From contig JAEUJY010000118.1 of NCBI GenBank assembly GCA_016794525.1, positions 1 to 64,000 of the forward strand: a stretch of DNA of 64,000 nucleotides, read 5' to 3'. Positions within the stretch are counted from its first letter, which is position 1, and every line of letters starts with the position of its first letter. Position numbers and translations under genes: made by a program. Under the pieces are notes generated by a model. The model was not told the DNA's origin. It did no database searches and worked only from the letters and a program-made list of their open reading frames with translations. This DNA is from Myxococcales bacterium (lineage in GTDB: Bacteria > Myxococcota_A > Polyangia > Haliangiales > Haliangiaceae). Below are positions 20,352 to 30,900 of the stretch, piece after piece.

Positions 20352-21409
20352 CCACGCGCACCGTCTCCCCCCTGCCCTTGCCCTCGCACTACCAGCCCGC
20401 CGACGCCGGCCGCTGGGGCTACCGCCCCGACGAGGCGATGCTCGCCACCACCGCCGCCGACTGGCGCGCCCAGCACCAGGTGCGGCCGGCCGCCTCCGAC
20501 GAGCGCCGCGTCCACCTGCTGCTCATCGACGTGCAGAAGGACTTCTGCTTCCCCGAGGGATCGCTGTACGTGGCCGGGCGCAGCGGCACCGGCGCGGTCG
20601 ACGACTCGCGGCGCATCGCCGAGTTCGTCTACCGCAACCTCGCGGCGATCACCGACGTGACGACGACGATGGACACCCACTTCGCGTTCCAGATCTTCTC
20701 GCCGTCGTTCTGGCTCGATCGCGACGGCGCGCCGCTGACCGCGCACCGGGTGATCACCGCCGAGCAGATCGGCAAGGGCGACGTCCGCCCCAACCCGGCG
20801 ATGGCGAAGTGGCTGTGCGGCGGCAACCTGGCGTGGCTCACCAAGCAGGTGCGGTTCTACTGCGAGGAGCTCGAGCGCGCCGGCAAGTACCAGCTGTACC
20901 TGTGGCCGCCGCACTGCCTCCTCGGCTCCGACGGCCACGCGCTGGCCGGCGTGGTCCACGCGGCGCGGCTGTTCCACGCCTTCGCCCGCGGCGCGCAGTC
21001 GTGGGTCGAGGTCAAGGGCGGCAACCCGCTCACCGAGAACTACTCGGTCCTGCGCCCGGAGGTGCTGGCGCGCTTCGACGGCGCGCCGCTGGCCCAGCGC
21101 AACACCGGGTTCGTCAAGACGCTGCTCGGCGCCGACGCCGTCGTGATCGCCGGTCAGGCCGCCAGCCACTGCGTCAAGTCGACGATCGACGACCTGCTGT
21201 CCGAGATCGTCGCCGTCGACCCGGCGCTGGCCAGGAAGGTCTACCTGCTCACCGACTGCATGTCGGCGGTGACCGTGCCCGACGGCAGGGGCGGCTTCGC
21301 GGTCGACTTCACGACCGCCGCCACCGACGCGCTCCAGCGCTTCGCCGACGCCGGCATGCACCTGGTCCGCTCGACCGACCCGCTCGTGGCCTGGCCGGGC
21401 CTCGCCTGA
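20348..21409 (+). CDS. isochorismatase/nicotinamidase-like cysteine hydrolase
   Basis: A 353-residue member of the isochorismatase-like superfamily, longer than the usual 180-220. LLLIDVQKDFC (D61) and the nucleophile region AGQAASHCVKSTI (Cys near 275) are intact; the middle (DTHFAFQIF) carries the metal-site Asp and His seen in PncA-type nicotinamidases. An N-terminal 55-residue extension and a long insert between the catalytic parts are unusual. Its ATG overlaps the kinase stop, so it belongs to the same mRNA. Family knowledge suggests hydrolysis of nicotinamide or a similar amide; substrate is not proven. Confidence 0.85.
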   Translation: MTTRTVSPLPLPSHYQPADAGRWGYRPDEAMLATTAADWRAQHQVRPAASDERRVHLLLIDVQKDFCFPEGSLYVAGRSGTGAVDDSRRIAEFVYRNLAAITDVTTTMDTHFAFQIFSPSFWLDRDGAPLTAHRVITAEQIGKGDVRPNPAMAKWLCGGNLAWLTKQVRFYCEELERAGKYQLYLWPPHCLLGSDGHALAGVVHAARLFHAFARGAQSWVEVKGGNPLTENYSVLRPEVLARFDGAPLAQRNTGFVKTLLGADAVVIAGQAASHCVKSTIDDLLSEIVAVDPALARKVYLLTDCMSAVTVPDGRGGFAVDFTTAATDALQRFADAGMHLVRSTDPLVAWPGLA

Positions 21410-21437
21410 GCTTCAGAGGGTTTGTCGCCAAACCCTC

Positions 21438-21463
21438 CCCCGCGGGGTCATGCCCCCGCGGGG
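21438..21463. repeat. two palindromic G/C-only hairpin elements
   Basis: Two copies of the self-complementary core CCCCGCGGGG lie at 21438-21447 and 21454-21463, six bases apart, in the 141-base gap before the vWA gene. Either copy can pair with itself or with the other copy, giving a very stable stem. No T-run follows, so it is not a standard terminator. It could attenuate transcription or stabilise the upstream mRNA. Confidence 0.4.
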
Positions 21464-21550
21464 CCCCCACCCAAGACGTTCTGAAGACCACCGACGTCCG
21501 GTTCATGACGACGGCGGGCGCGACGCCCGCACCACCCACGGAGACGTTCC

Positions 21551-22342
21551 ATGTCCAAGCACGATGACGATCAGCGCCCCAAGGGCACCGCCACCAAGCT
21601 CCTCGCCGACGCCAAGCAGCAGGGCGCGCTGTCGGCCGCGTCGGCCGCCGCCCTCGACGTGGTCGATCTCGGCGCGCAGATCCAGGCCGGCCTCGGCATC
21701 GCGGTCGACGACGTCGCCGCCAGTGAGGTGGTGCTGGTGACGATGATGCCCGACGACTCGCAGTCGATCGCCGCCGCCGGCAACACCGCCGCGGTGCGCG
21801 ACGGCCACAACCTGGTGATCGAGGCGCTCAAGAAGTCGCGCCAGGCCGGCGACGTGTTCGTCCACACCCGCTACCTCAACGGCGAGATCCTCTACCCGTA
21901 CGTCGGCCTGCCCGACGCGATCCCGATGGACGCCGGCAACTACGACCCGCGGCTCGGCACGCCGCTCTACGATCAGACCGTGGTGCTGCTGGGCACGGTG
22001 ATCGCCAAGAGCACCGAGCTGGCCGCGGCCGGCGTGCCGGTGCGCACCGTGACCTTGCTGATCACCGACGGCGGCGACTACGGCTCGAAGCGCGCCACCG
22101 CCAAGGAGGTGCGCGCGCTGGTCGCCGACATGGTGGCGCAGGAGAACCACGTCGTCGCGGCGATGGGCATCAGCGACGGCACCACCGACTTCAAGAAGGT
22201 GTTCCGCGAGATGGGCATCGCCGATCGCTGGATCCTGACGCCGGGCAACACCACCAGCGAGATCCGCAAGGCGTTCCAGGTGTTCTCGCAGTCGGCCGCG
22301 GCGGTCTCGGCCGGCGCGTGGGCCGGCGGCTTCGGCAATTGA
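21551..22342 (+). CDS. von Willebrand factor A-domain protein, TerY-like
   Basis: A 263-residue cytoplasmic protein. After a charged helical N-terminus (about 50 residues) comes a vWA fold with a complete metal-ion-dependent adhesion site: DDSQS (DxSxS), the Thr in GTPLYD, and ITDGGD. Such proteins bind ligands through Mg and, in TerY-P sets, work with a PP2C phosphatase and a kinase as done here. It lies 141 bases after the nicotinamidase-like gene on the same strand; a palindromic G/C element sits between. The Ala/Gly-rich tail is probably flexible. Confidence 0.82.
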   Translation: MSKHDDDQRPKGTATKLLADAKQQGALSAASAAALDVVDLGAQIQAGLGIAVDDVAASEVVLVTMMPDDSQSIAAAGNTAAVRDGHNLVIEALKKSRQAGDVFVHTRYLNGEILYPYVGLPDAIPMDAGNYDPRLGTPLYDQTVVLLGTVIAKSTELAAAGVPVRTVTLLITDGGDYGSKRATAKEVRALVADMVAQENHVVAAMGISDGTTDFKKVFREMGIADRWILTPGNTTSEIRKAFQVFSQSAAAVSAGAWAGGFGN

Positions 22343-22352
22343 AGCGCCGCCG

Positions 22353-23006
22353 CTACTCGACGCCGACCAGCTCGAGCTCGAAGCGCAGGGTCGCGCCGCC
22401 CGGGATCGTGGCGCCGGCGCCGTGGTCGCCGTAGCCCAGGCCGGCGGGGATGGTGAGCGTGCGCTGCCCGCCGACGCGCATCGTGCCGAGCCCCTCGTCC
22501 ATGCCCTTGATCACCTGGCCGCCGTCGCACGCGAAGCGCAGCGGCTGACCGCGCTCGCGCGAGCTGTCGACCTGCGCGCCCTTGGCCCCGTCGACCCACA
22601 GCCACCCGGTGTAGTGGACGACGCAGGTCTTGCCCTTGGTCGGCGACGCGCCGGTGCCGACCACGACGTCCTCGTACTGCAGGCCCGACGCGGTGGTGAT
22701 CATCGGCGGGGGCGGCGGCGCCAGCGGCGCGACCTCGGGTACGGGTGGAGGCGCAACCACCGGCGGCGGGGGCGGCGGCGGCGCGACGGGCGGCGGGGCC
22801 GGCTTGACCACCGGCGCGGTCGGCGCGACCACGGGCGCGGACATCACCGGCGCCGCCGACGCGCTCGCCGGCCGGGGCGCCGCCAGCGCCGCCGCACCGC
22901 CCCCGGTCAACGCCGGCGCCGGGCGCCGCACCGCGACCAGCAGGTAGATCCCGCCCGCGCCCACCAGCGTCGCCGCCACCACCATCGCGATCGGCCCGGC
23001 TTGCAT
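22353..23006 (-). CDS. membrane-anchored FKBP-type peptidyl-prolyl isomerase
   Basis: A 217-residue protein. One N-terminal membrane segment (about residues 7-26), then an 80-residue Pro/Ala/Val linker, then an FKBP domain (about 103-217). TASGLQYEDVVVGTG, VHYTGWL, QVIKGMDEGL and IPAGLGYGDHGAG are the usual active-site stretches. It should catalyse cis-trans proline isomerisation on the periplasmic side, with the linker spanning away from the inner membrane. An uncleaved anchor is more likely than a signal peptide since no cleavage site is seen. Confidence 0.92.
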   Translation of the reverse strand: MQAGPIAMVVAATLVGAGGIYLLVAVRRPAPALTGGGAAALAAPRPASASAAPVMSAPVVAPTAPVVKPAPPPVAPPPPPPPVVAPPPVPEVAPLAPPPPPMITTASGLQYEDVVVGTGASPTKGKTCVVHYTGWLWVDGAKGAQVDSSRERGQPLRFACDGGQVIKGMDEGLGTMRVGGQRTLTIPAGLGYGDHGAGATIPGGATLRFELELVGVE

Positions 23007-23082
23007 CGCTGGACGCTAGCACGTCGGCGGCGCGGCCTCGCCGCGCCGGCCCGGTGACGCCCGTCACCCGCGTCGGCAGCGC

Positions 23083-23367
23083 TCAGGTCGGCGCGACCTC
23101 GACCAAGTTGGTGATCCACGCGTGCTGAGCCACCCGGGCGCGCTCGATCGCGGCGGCGTCGGTGAGATCGGCGACGTGCTTCCACATGACCAGCGGGCCG
23201 TCGTCGAAGCGCACCGAGCCGGGTGGCGCCGGGGCTGCCAGCAACCGCGCCAGCTCGGCCTCACCCTCCGCGACGGTCGCGTAGCGGTCGGCGAAGTACT
23301 GCGCCGCGACCTCGCCGGCATACGGCTCGCGATCGATCGCGTCGAACACGGTGCCGGGTGTCCAGGC
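23083..23367. repeat. direct repeat, left copy
   Basis: Roughly 90% identical by eye over 285 bases to 32818-33102, in the same orientation and without gaps in the part I aligned. The two copies bracket the lipoprotein/DUF4157/lipoprotein cassette and could support homologous recombination that removes or amplifies it. Confidence 0.8.
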
Positions 23368-23461
23368 GCGCGGCCGGGAAGCCAAGCAACACGTCGATCA
23401 CCACCGAGCCGACGGCGGTGGGCCGCGTGGTCACGCCGGGCTCGCTCGGTTCAATCGCCAT
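23083..23461 (-). pseudogene. decayed copy of the gene at 32818-33504
   Basis: The last 94 codons (23083-23367) match the C-terminus of the intact gene at 32818-33504: 80 of 94 residues are identical by my alignment. Separately, in another frame, TAVGSVVIDVLLGFPA (just after the ATG at 23461) matches its N-terminus. About 113 middle codons are missing and the two ends are out of frame, so this is an internal deletion with frameshift. A TTG at 23385 could still start a 100-residue product. The old ATG overlaps the stop of the lipoprotein gene upstream, as in a former operon. Confidence 0.85.
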
Positions 23462-24026
23462 GATGGCCCAGCGGGTAGCCGACCAGCAGATCGAGCTTGC
23501 CTCCGTCGCGACAACTGACGCTGACGGTGTGCCTGCCGTCGGGCGTCGACGTGCACGCGACGTGCTCACCATCGTCGGGCACACGGTTGCCGCACGGCCC
23601 CGGGCGCAGGCCGGCCCCGAACGCGGCGAAGACATCGGCGCACGCGCGGGCGACCGGCACCTTGAGGCGGACGATGCGCACCGCGCCGTCGCGCTCGATC
23701 AGGTCGACCTGGGCGCGGCTGGCGGCGTGCTCGACGACGATCGCGGGCCATCCCTGGCGCGCCACGACCCCGGTGCCGCCGAACGCGCGGTCGCGGACCG
23801 ACGTCGCATCGGGCCACGCGGCCATGACCTCGCGCTCGCCGCTGACGCCCGGCACCAGGCCGCGCAGCTCGCTCGGCAGCGCAGCCGGATCGAGCCGCGG
23901 TCCACCGCCGGCGCTCCCACCGCCGCTGCAGGCAGCGACCACCGCCAGCGCCGCGAGCGGCGTGCGCCGTTGCCGGGGGCGTGCGTCACGGCCCCCACCG
24001 GCTCTCCTCCGCGGCCTCGTCGTCAT
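23451..24026 (-). CDS. exported lipoprotein of unknown function
   Basis: A 191-residue protein with a basic N-region and lipobox AVVAAC (Cys33), then a Gly/Ser linker. The mature part has three more cysteines (in ARACADV, GPCGNR and VSCRDG) plus one in VACTST, so two disulfides are possible. I recognise no family. It overlaps the start of the decayed gene at 23461. It is separated by 168 bases from the next lipoprotein gene upstream on the same strand and may be read from the same transcript. Confidence 0.7.
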   Translation of the reverse strand: MTTRPRRRAGGGRDARPRQRRTPLAALAVVAACSGGGSAGGGPRLDPAALPSELRGLVPGVSGEREVMAAWPDATSVRDRAFGGTGVVARQGWPAIVVEHAASRAQVDLIERDGAVRIVRLKVPVARACADVFAAFGAGLRPGPCGNRVPDDGEHVACTSTPDGRHTVSVSCRDGGKLDLLVGYPLGHHGD

Positions 24027-24194
24027 GGCGCCCCGTAGCGTACATCGGTCGCCGCGGCATGCAGGGCGCCGCCGGCACCAACGCGGAGGCGAACTCGTGG
24101 GTCGCGCAGGTCACGGCCGGTGCGCGCATTGCGCGCATCGCGCAGGCGTTCCGCCCCATGGACGTCGCGGAGGCGACGAGGGGAAGGAGCCGCG

Positions 24195-24989
24195 CTACCG
24201 GACGTCCGCGATCGGCACCCAGCCGAGCTCCGCCCGAGGCAGGACCAACCACGCGAACAGCGTGACGAAGCCGTCGAGGTCGGCGAGGTCGCAGCCGCAC
24301 GCGCCGAGCGCGTCCGCCATCGCCGGGCCGAGCGCGCGGGCGTCGATGCCTCGCGCCACCGGCTCCAGCGCGCGGAGCACGGTCCCGCAGCGCCCCGCCA
24401 TCTCGACCAGCGGGCGCGCCGCGGCCGAGAATCCGTCGATCATCCCGAGCCGCGCGTGGAGGTCCGTCGGCGTGTGCGGGAACGCCGCGAGGAAGTCTTC
24501 GACGCGGCGCGCAGTGGGCCGGGCCACCAGCGCGCGCACCTCGACGCCCGCCGGGGCGGCGCGACGGAGCGCGTCGATCACCGCGGGGGCGGGCAACGCG
24601 TCCCGCAGCCGGACGTACGCGCGGGGTCCGGTGAGCCCGGCCGCGACCACGTCGTCGTCCACGTAGGGCGCAGCCGTCGCGAGCGCCTCGTCCTCGATCG
24701 GCACCGGCCGCGGGTCGGGCTCGACGCGATCCCCGGCCGCGGCGCGGAGCCGCGCTTCGCGCTGCCCGCCCGGCAGCGGCCCCTGCGCCCACCCGGCGAG
24801 CTCGCCACGGTACTCGGCGCAGCGCGCGAGATCCGCGCCGCCCGAGGTCGGGGTTGGTGACGACGAGCCGCGCGGCGTCGGCGCCGGACCAGGTTCCGTC
24901 GAGCGTCCGCCCGAGCCGCACGCGCCGAGCACGAGCGCGCCGACGGCGACCCGGATCACGCGGCCACCTCGGCCAGCGGCGGTGCTCAT
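24195..24989 (-). CDS. lipoprotein coupled to DUF4157 giant, possible immunity protein
   Basis: A 264-residue protein with lipobox LVLGAC (Cys24) and a Ser/Thr/Pro tether, followed by a mostly helical mature domain containing a CGCD pair near residue 240. No family is recognised. Its ATG overlaps the stop of the 2242-residue DUF4157 gene (ATGA), so the two are made together. An immunity or surface-docking role for the giant protein is a context-based inference only; a helical lipoprotein of this type could equally be an unrelated envelope protein. Confidence 0.72.
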   Translation of the reverse strand: MSTAAGRGGRVIRVAVGALVLGACGSGGRSTEPGPAPTPRGSSSPTPTSGGADLARCAEYRGELAGWAQGPLPGGQREARLRAAAGDRVEPDPRPVPIEDEALATAAPYVDDDVVAAGLTGPRAYVRLRDALPAPAVIDALRRAAPAGVEVRALVARPTARRVEDFLAAFPHTPTDLHARLGMIDGFSAAARPLVEMAGRCGTVLRALEPVARGIDARALGPAMADALGACGCDLADLDGFVTLFAWLVLPRAELGWVPIADVR

Positions 24990-27900
24990 GGGTCGACGCC
25001 CGCGTCGACTCCGATGACCTGTTGGTTGCGCGCGATGGCGGCCGTGAAGACGGGCTCAACGGCAGCGGTTTCGAGGCGCGGGGTGACGTTGCGCTGGGCG
25101 GCGACGAGGTTGTAGTAGGCGGGCTCCTGGTCGAGCATGGCGCGCTTCAGGCGTGGGTTCATGTCGCTGGACATCTCCTTGTAGAGGTGACGGACGGCCG
25201 CGAACACCGCGCGGTTGACGTCGGCCTGGCTGAAGGTGCCGGCCGGAGTCTTGACCGGCAGGTCGGGGCTGGGTGCGCCAGCCAGCGCGACGAGGGTGGC
25301 CTTGTGGTCGAGCACGTCGATGCCGTCTTTGGGGTTCAGCGCCTGGCGCACGCCGGCGCGGAAGATGTTGTCGACGGTGCCGCCCTGGCTCTCGCGTCTG
25401 GTGGCGTCGTCATCAGGCGACTCGCCGCGCAGGTGCACGTCGCTGCGATGGGTGTTGCGAGCGATATAGATGGTCGCCATCTCACCGCCGCGGCCAGCCT
25501 CGTACTTGGCGACGTCGATGGTCTTGTGGGCGTTGGTGCCGACGGGCGCGATCGAGGTGACGGTGCCGGTGGCGGGCTTGATGCCGAGCAGGTTGCGCCG
25601 CGCGTCCTTGATGGTCGGGAACGGCTTTAGCATCTTGGCGTTGCTGAGGTACTGGAAGAACACGTACTGCGTGATGTGGTGAGCGTCGCGGTCGGGCGAG
25701 CCGCTCTTGCCGGCGGGGCCCCACGTCGCGTAGGTGCCGAGGCGCAGGCCGATGTCGACGACGTTCTTCGCGAGCACGCTGCCGTCGTCGACGACCTTGC
25801 TCGGATCGGTCTGCACGTACTGACCCGGCGTCGGCCAGTGCTTGGCCTTGATGACCTTCTCGAGCGAGCCCTTCTGCTCCTCGATGCGGCGCTTGGTCGA
25901 GGCGTGGAACTTGAACTTCGCGCTGTCCCAGATGTCGGGGCGCGGCCCGAGGCGCGCGACCAGCAGGCCGGCGATCCCGACGAGGAAGCCCTGCTCCTTG
26001 GCCGCGGTGACCGACGGCCAGGTGGCCTTGGCGGCGTCGACGAGGAGCGCCTGCCCCGCGGTGCCGTGCATGAACGGGACGTGGAGGTAGACCAGCTCGA
26101 TGGCCTTGATCGGGGTGGTCGCGACGACGGCGTCGCGGTTGTCGAGGTCGAGATCCTTCGCGGTGGCGAGCTTGAGGCGGACGGCGAGGCCGGTCTCGCC
26201 GTAGAGGAACTCGGAGATCTCGGCGTCGAGGAGCGCGGGGCTGACGTACCAGGCCTCGGTGGCTTCGCGGTCCGTCTTCTTCTTGAGCTTGATATTGGTG
26301 CGCGCGCGCGAGACGAGGTGCGGCATGGCCTTGGACACGACGCCGCCCAGCGCACCGGTGGTGACGTAGTCGACCAGCTTCTTGCGCACCTGATCGAACG
26401 GCTTGTTGATCGTGAACACCTTGCTGTCGGAGAAGGCTGCCACCAGCGCGGCGGCGAGCCCGTCGGCGATGGCCTTGCTCTTGGGATCGCCGGTGAAGTC
26501 GACCTTGGTCTTCTCGATCTCCTCGAGCCGCGACGCTTGCTTGGCGAGCCGGTCGGGGTTCTTCAGCTCCTTCACGAAGTCGGTGAGGAACTTCACGGTG
26601 AGGCTCGGCTGCACACCGGTGGCGGCGCCGGCGGCCGCGGGGACGTCACCGCGGGCGGCGCCCTCGGCGCGGGCCTCGGAGGCGGGATCCCAGACCAGGC
26701 CGCGCCCCGGGGTTCCCGACGCGGGGCGATCGTCGTGCACGGCGCCGAGCGGGCGCGGGCCGGTCTGGTCGCGGACGTGCGAGAGCTCGTGGGCGAGCAC
26801 CTGTGCGCCGGCGCCGGCGCCGGGGTCGAGGTTCGGGCGCAGGTACACGTGGCTGCCGGTGGTGAGGCCGTCGGCGTGGAAGCGCGAGGTCACCGCGGCG
26901 GCGTCGGCGCCGGTGTGCAACCGCACGTGCGAGAAGTCGGCGCCGAACGTCTGCTCGTGGCTGGCGAGCGTCGACGGTGGCAGTCGATCGCCGCCGCTCG
27001 GCGTGGGCAGCGGGCCGGTCAGCGCGGGGAAGCCGTCGTCGGTGGCGAGCGACGCCTGGCTCTCGGGGAACTCGGAGCCGTGGAAGTCGACCTCGATCGC
27101 CTGGGTCTGGGGTGCCTTGGGCGCGGCCGCGGTGCCCAGATCCTTCACGAACTGGAAGCTGCCGAAGTGCTCTTGCAGCTTCTCGAGCAGGGTCGTGCGC
27201 ACCTTGTCGAGGTACGGCTGCAGGTTGTCGCGCACCGCGCTCCGGTAGGCGGCGTTGGGATCGCCACCGATCGAGCGGAAGCCGTCGGCGATCGCGCCGG
27301 TAATACGGCTCCACACACCGAGCTTCTGCAGGCCGGCGCGCGCGACCTTGAGGCCGACCTTGTACTTGGTGCCGAGCTTCTGGATCACCTGGTCGAGCAG
27401 GAAATCGACGACGGCCTCGAGCGGGATGATCTCCTCGGGCAGCTCGAGGAGCGCGAGGGTCGCCACCGCGTCGGCGGCGCCCTGCACGATCCCTTCGATC
27501 GACTCGGCAACGGCGCCCCCCAGCGTCGCGTTGACGTCGGGGTCCCCGGTCGGATCGTCGCCGGTGCGCTCGGCGAGGAGCTGCACCGTGAGCATCGCGG
27601 CCGGCAGCGCGGTGTCGACGATGAAGTCGAGCAGCATCGACGCCATCGGGTGCTCGAGGACCCACAGCCGCATGCTGCGCACCGGCCCCTGAGCGCGGAC
27701 GCGGACGCGCTCCACCGACTTCACCAGGTTCTTGCCAAAGCCGAGGACGTTGCGCACCACCGTGCCGACCACCGCGAACTTGCCCGAGCGGTTGGCCATC
27801 TGCTCGCGCTTCGGGTTCTTGGGCTTGGTCGGGGCCGGCGCGGTGAACGGCAGACGCTCGCTGCGAAACAGGAGCCACATGAGCAGCGTCTCGAGATCGA

Positions 27901-30900
27901 ACATCTCGGACGCCTTGCTGAGCAGCTTGCCGATCGCGCCGATGCCGTCCTCCTTGAACAGCGCGATCAGCTCCTGGAAGTCCTTGTCGGTGAGGAACTG
28001 GACGATGGCCTGGATGAAGCGCAGGGCCATGATCCCCTGGCCCCAGCCGGGGATGAACTCGAGGATGTCGAGGATGACGCCCGTGACCGTCTCGATCGCC
28101 TCGCCGAGCGCCTTCAGCTGCTCGGCGATGTCGTTCACTACGACCGCCTCGGCGAGCTTGTCGAGCAGGTCCGACTGGTTGCCGAGGATGGTCTGCTCGT
28201 AGACCGTGAACGTCGTCATGTCGGTGTACTGCACCGTCATGAGCTGCGTGGTCTTGGGGATCGGCGTGCGGCCGTCGGCGCCGAAGAGTAGCGAGTCCCC
28301 GGCGGGGTCGCGCTGCTTCCACGGGGACTGGAACATCGGGTGGAGCGGTACCGGCGGCAGCCACACGAAGTCGTGGTGGACCTGCTTCAAGTTCCACGAC
28401 CGCCCCTCGTACTGGAACTGGTTGTCGTCGCCGACCTTGAAGCTGGCCTTCCAGTCCGGGAACGAGACGGTGCCCGCGTTGGCGCGGCCGATCATGCGCG
28501 ACTCGCTGCGCAGCCCCTCGACGCGACCGAGCAACCCGGTGCCGGAACGCTGCCCATTTCGCGCGACCGTCACGGTCCCGTACAGCGTCCGCAGCCAGCC
28601 GATGTGCGCCTCGAGGTCGGCGACCTTCAACCACGACACCGCGCGGATGTGCGGGTTCGTCGTCGGATCGTCCCAGGCTCGCAAGGTCCCGCCGAGTAGT
28701 GGGGTCAGCCAGCGGATGACGCTGAAGATCTTGATCGTGCCGGTGCCGAGGAGTCCTCCCTCGTCGCCGAAGGCCTTCACAATGCTGGGCGCGCCCTCGA
28801 TCACCAGCGCCGCCGTCTGCACGCCCGCGTCTTCCTTGGGGACGACGTCGAGCATGAAGTTCACCAGCGCACCGCGGATCGTATCCTCGTCCTGGTATCG
28901 ACTGATGTCGTGGCGGTCGTAGCGCTGCAACGCCGGAAAGAGCACATTGGTCTCGATGACCTTGCGGTCGTGGCTCGTCGCATCGCGCTTGGCTCGATCG
29001 AGCGCGGTCGATGCCGTCGCGTGCCGTGCCGTGAGCCGCCCGGTCACAAGGGCTGCGAGCGCCTCCTGATCCTTCAGCTTGGCGGGGTCTCCAGGCACCT
29101 TGTTGGCGGGGTCGCGGGTGCCCGCCGTCTTGAGGGCGGTCGTCAGATCACCGAGCGTGTACAGCCAGTCACGCCAAGCCATCGTCGCGGGTGGGTCGGT
29201 GCCGTTCGTGGTCTTCCAGTGCGCACGAACGCGCTGATCGAGGACCGGCACTTGTTGCAGCTCGGCGACCAGCAGATCGATCCTGGGCAGCTCCCACACG
29301 AAGACCGACGCTTCGCCGTAGTGCTGCTGCTTGGCTCGACTGGAGGAGGTGACGGGCCAGCTCGTGTCGGGGATCGCGAGCTCCGCGATGCGAGGGTGCT
29401 GCAGGATGAGATCGAACAGGTACTGGGTTCGCGGTGTCGCGCCCGGTGTCTTCGCGTCGTCGCCGAGGTACCAGTACGCCTCGTTCATCACGTAGCAACG
29501 CGGCTTGGTGCGCTGCAGCTCGGCACGCGCGGCGGCCTCGGCGAGCACCGTCTTCTCGCGCATCGGGTAGTCGAGCCACTCGTTCAGCACCTCGCGGATC
29601 GATCCGGTCAAGAGCTCGAAGTAGAGCGCCTGGCCGAAGACGTCGAGCATGCCCACGGAGAGTCCCGTGCCGATGACCTGGTGGATCTCGGTGTTCTCGA
29701 GATCCGCGGTGACCACACGCTCGGGTTCGGGGCTCGGCTTCCAGGTTCCGAGGAGCGCGATCTCGCCGCGATCGGGAGTCTGGAAGTCGGCGACCGCGGA
29801 GGCGGTGCCCGTGAGTCCGAACGTGATCGCCCAGGGTTGCCAGAAGTGCGCGAGGCGGATCCGCTCCGAGATCCAGTAGTCGAGGGCGCCCTTGGTGCGC
29901 CAGCCCGCGTCGACCTTCGGGTCGTAGCGACGGAAGAGCAGCTCGGCGAGCCGAACGACGTGCACGGCGAGGCCGAGTCGGACGCCTGCGGCAGACTGTT
30001 CATCCGTCACTGCCGGCTTGGAGCCTGTCGCCGGCTTGGCCGTCTTGCGTGCGAGGTCGATGATCTTCAGCCCGAGCTTCAGGCGGAGCGCGGCCAGGCG
30101 TTCGCTCGACTGCTTGCGGTCGCTCTTCACGGCGTCCGGCGTCGGCGGCGCCTTCTTGGGCTCGGCCAGCGCCGTGGCGAGCGCGGTCGCCAAGGTCGCA
30201 TCCACCTTGGCGGTGTCGGTGTGCGCGCCGAGTGAACTCGCGACCTTCTCCAGCTCGCCGAGCGCCCCGATGGGCGCCACGTTCGTGGCCGCGTCTCCGA
30301 CGCGCAGCACCTCGAACGAGCGCGCGATGGAGTCCCAGAAGGCTTCGGCCCGCGCACCGATGGTCGCCAGGGTCGGCGCGAACGCGGCGGTGAGTTCGTC
30401 GAACTCGGGCTCGCCCGACGGCAACCACTCGGATGCGTGCTTCGCTGCGTCCGCGGCGTAGGCGCGGAGGTCGGCGGCCGGGTTGCCCCCCAGCTCGTCG
30501 CGCCGCGATGCATCGACGACGTCGCGACGGCTCTTCTCGGTGATCTTGCGCGCGCCGTCGTAGAGCACCAGCACGGCGATCGCAGCCAGATCGAACTCGT
30601 TGCCGAGCACAGAGCCGTCGATGCGCGCGTTGGCCGCGGCGTCTGCCGCCTTCCCGAGCTTGCCCACGCCCTGCAGCGGCACCTGCATCTGGCTCGCGCC
30701 GAACATCGAGATCCGGAACGCGTCGGATAGATTGCCGGGGAAGAAGTCGCGGATCTCCTTGATGCCAGCGATCCGTGCGGCGATGCCCGTCGCTCCGGCG
30801 CCGCGAACGTGTTCGTAGAACGCGAGCGATCGATTCCGCGTCGGGATCGCGCGTTTCTCGAGGTCCTGGAGCACCGCAGCTTCGGCGTGCAGGTCCATCG

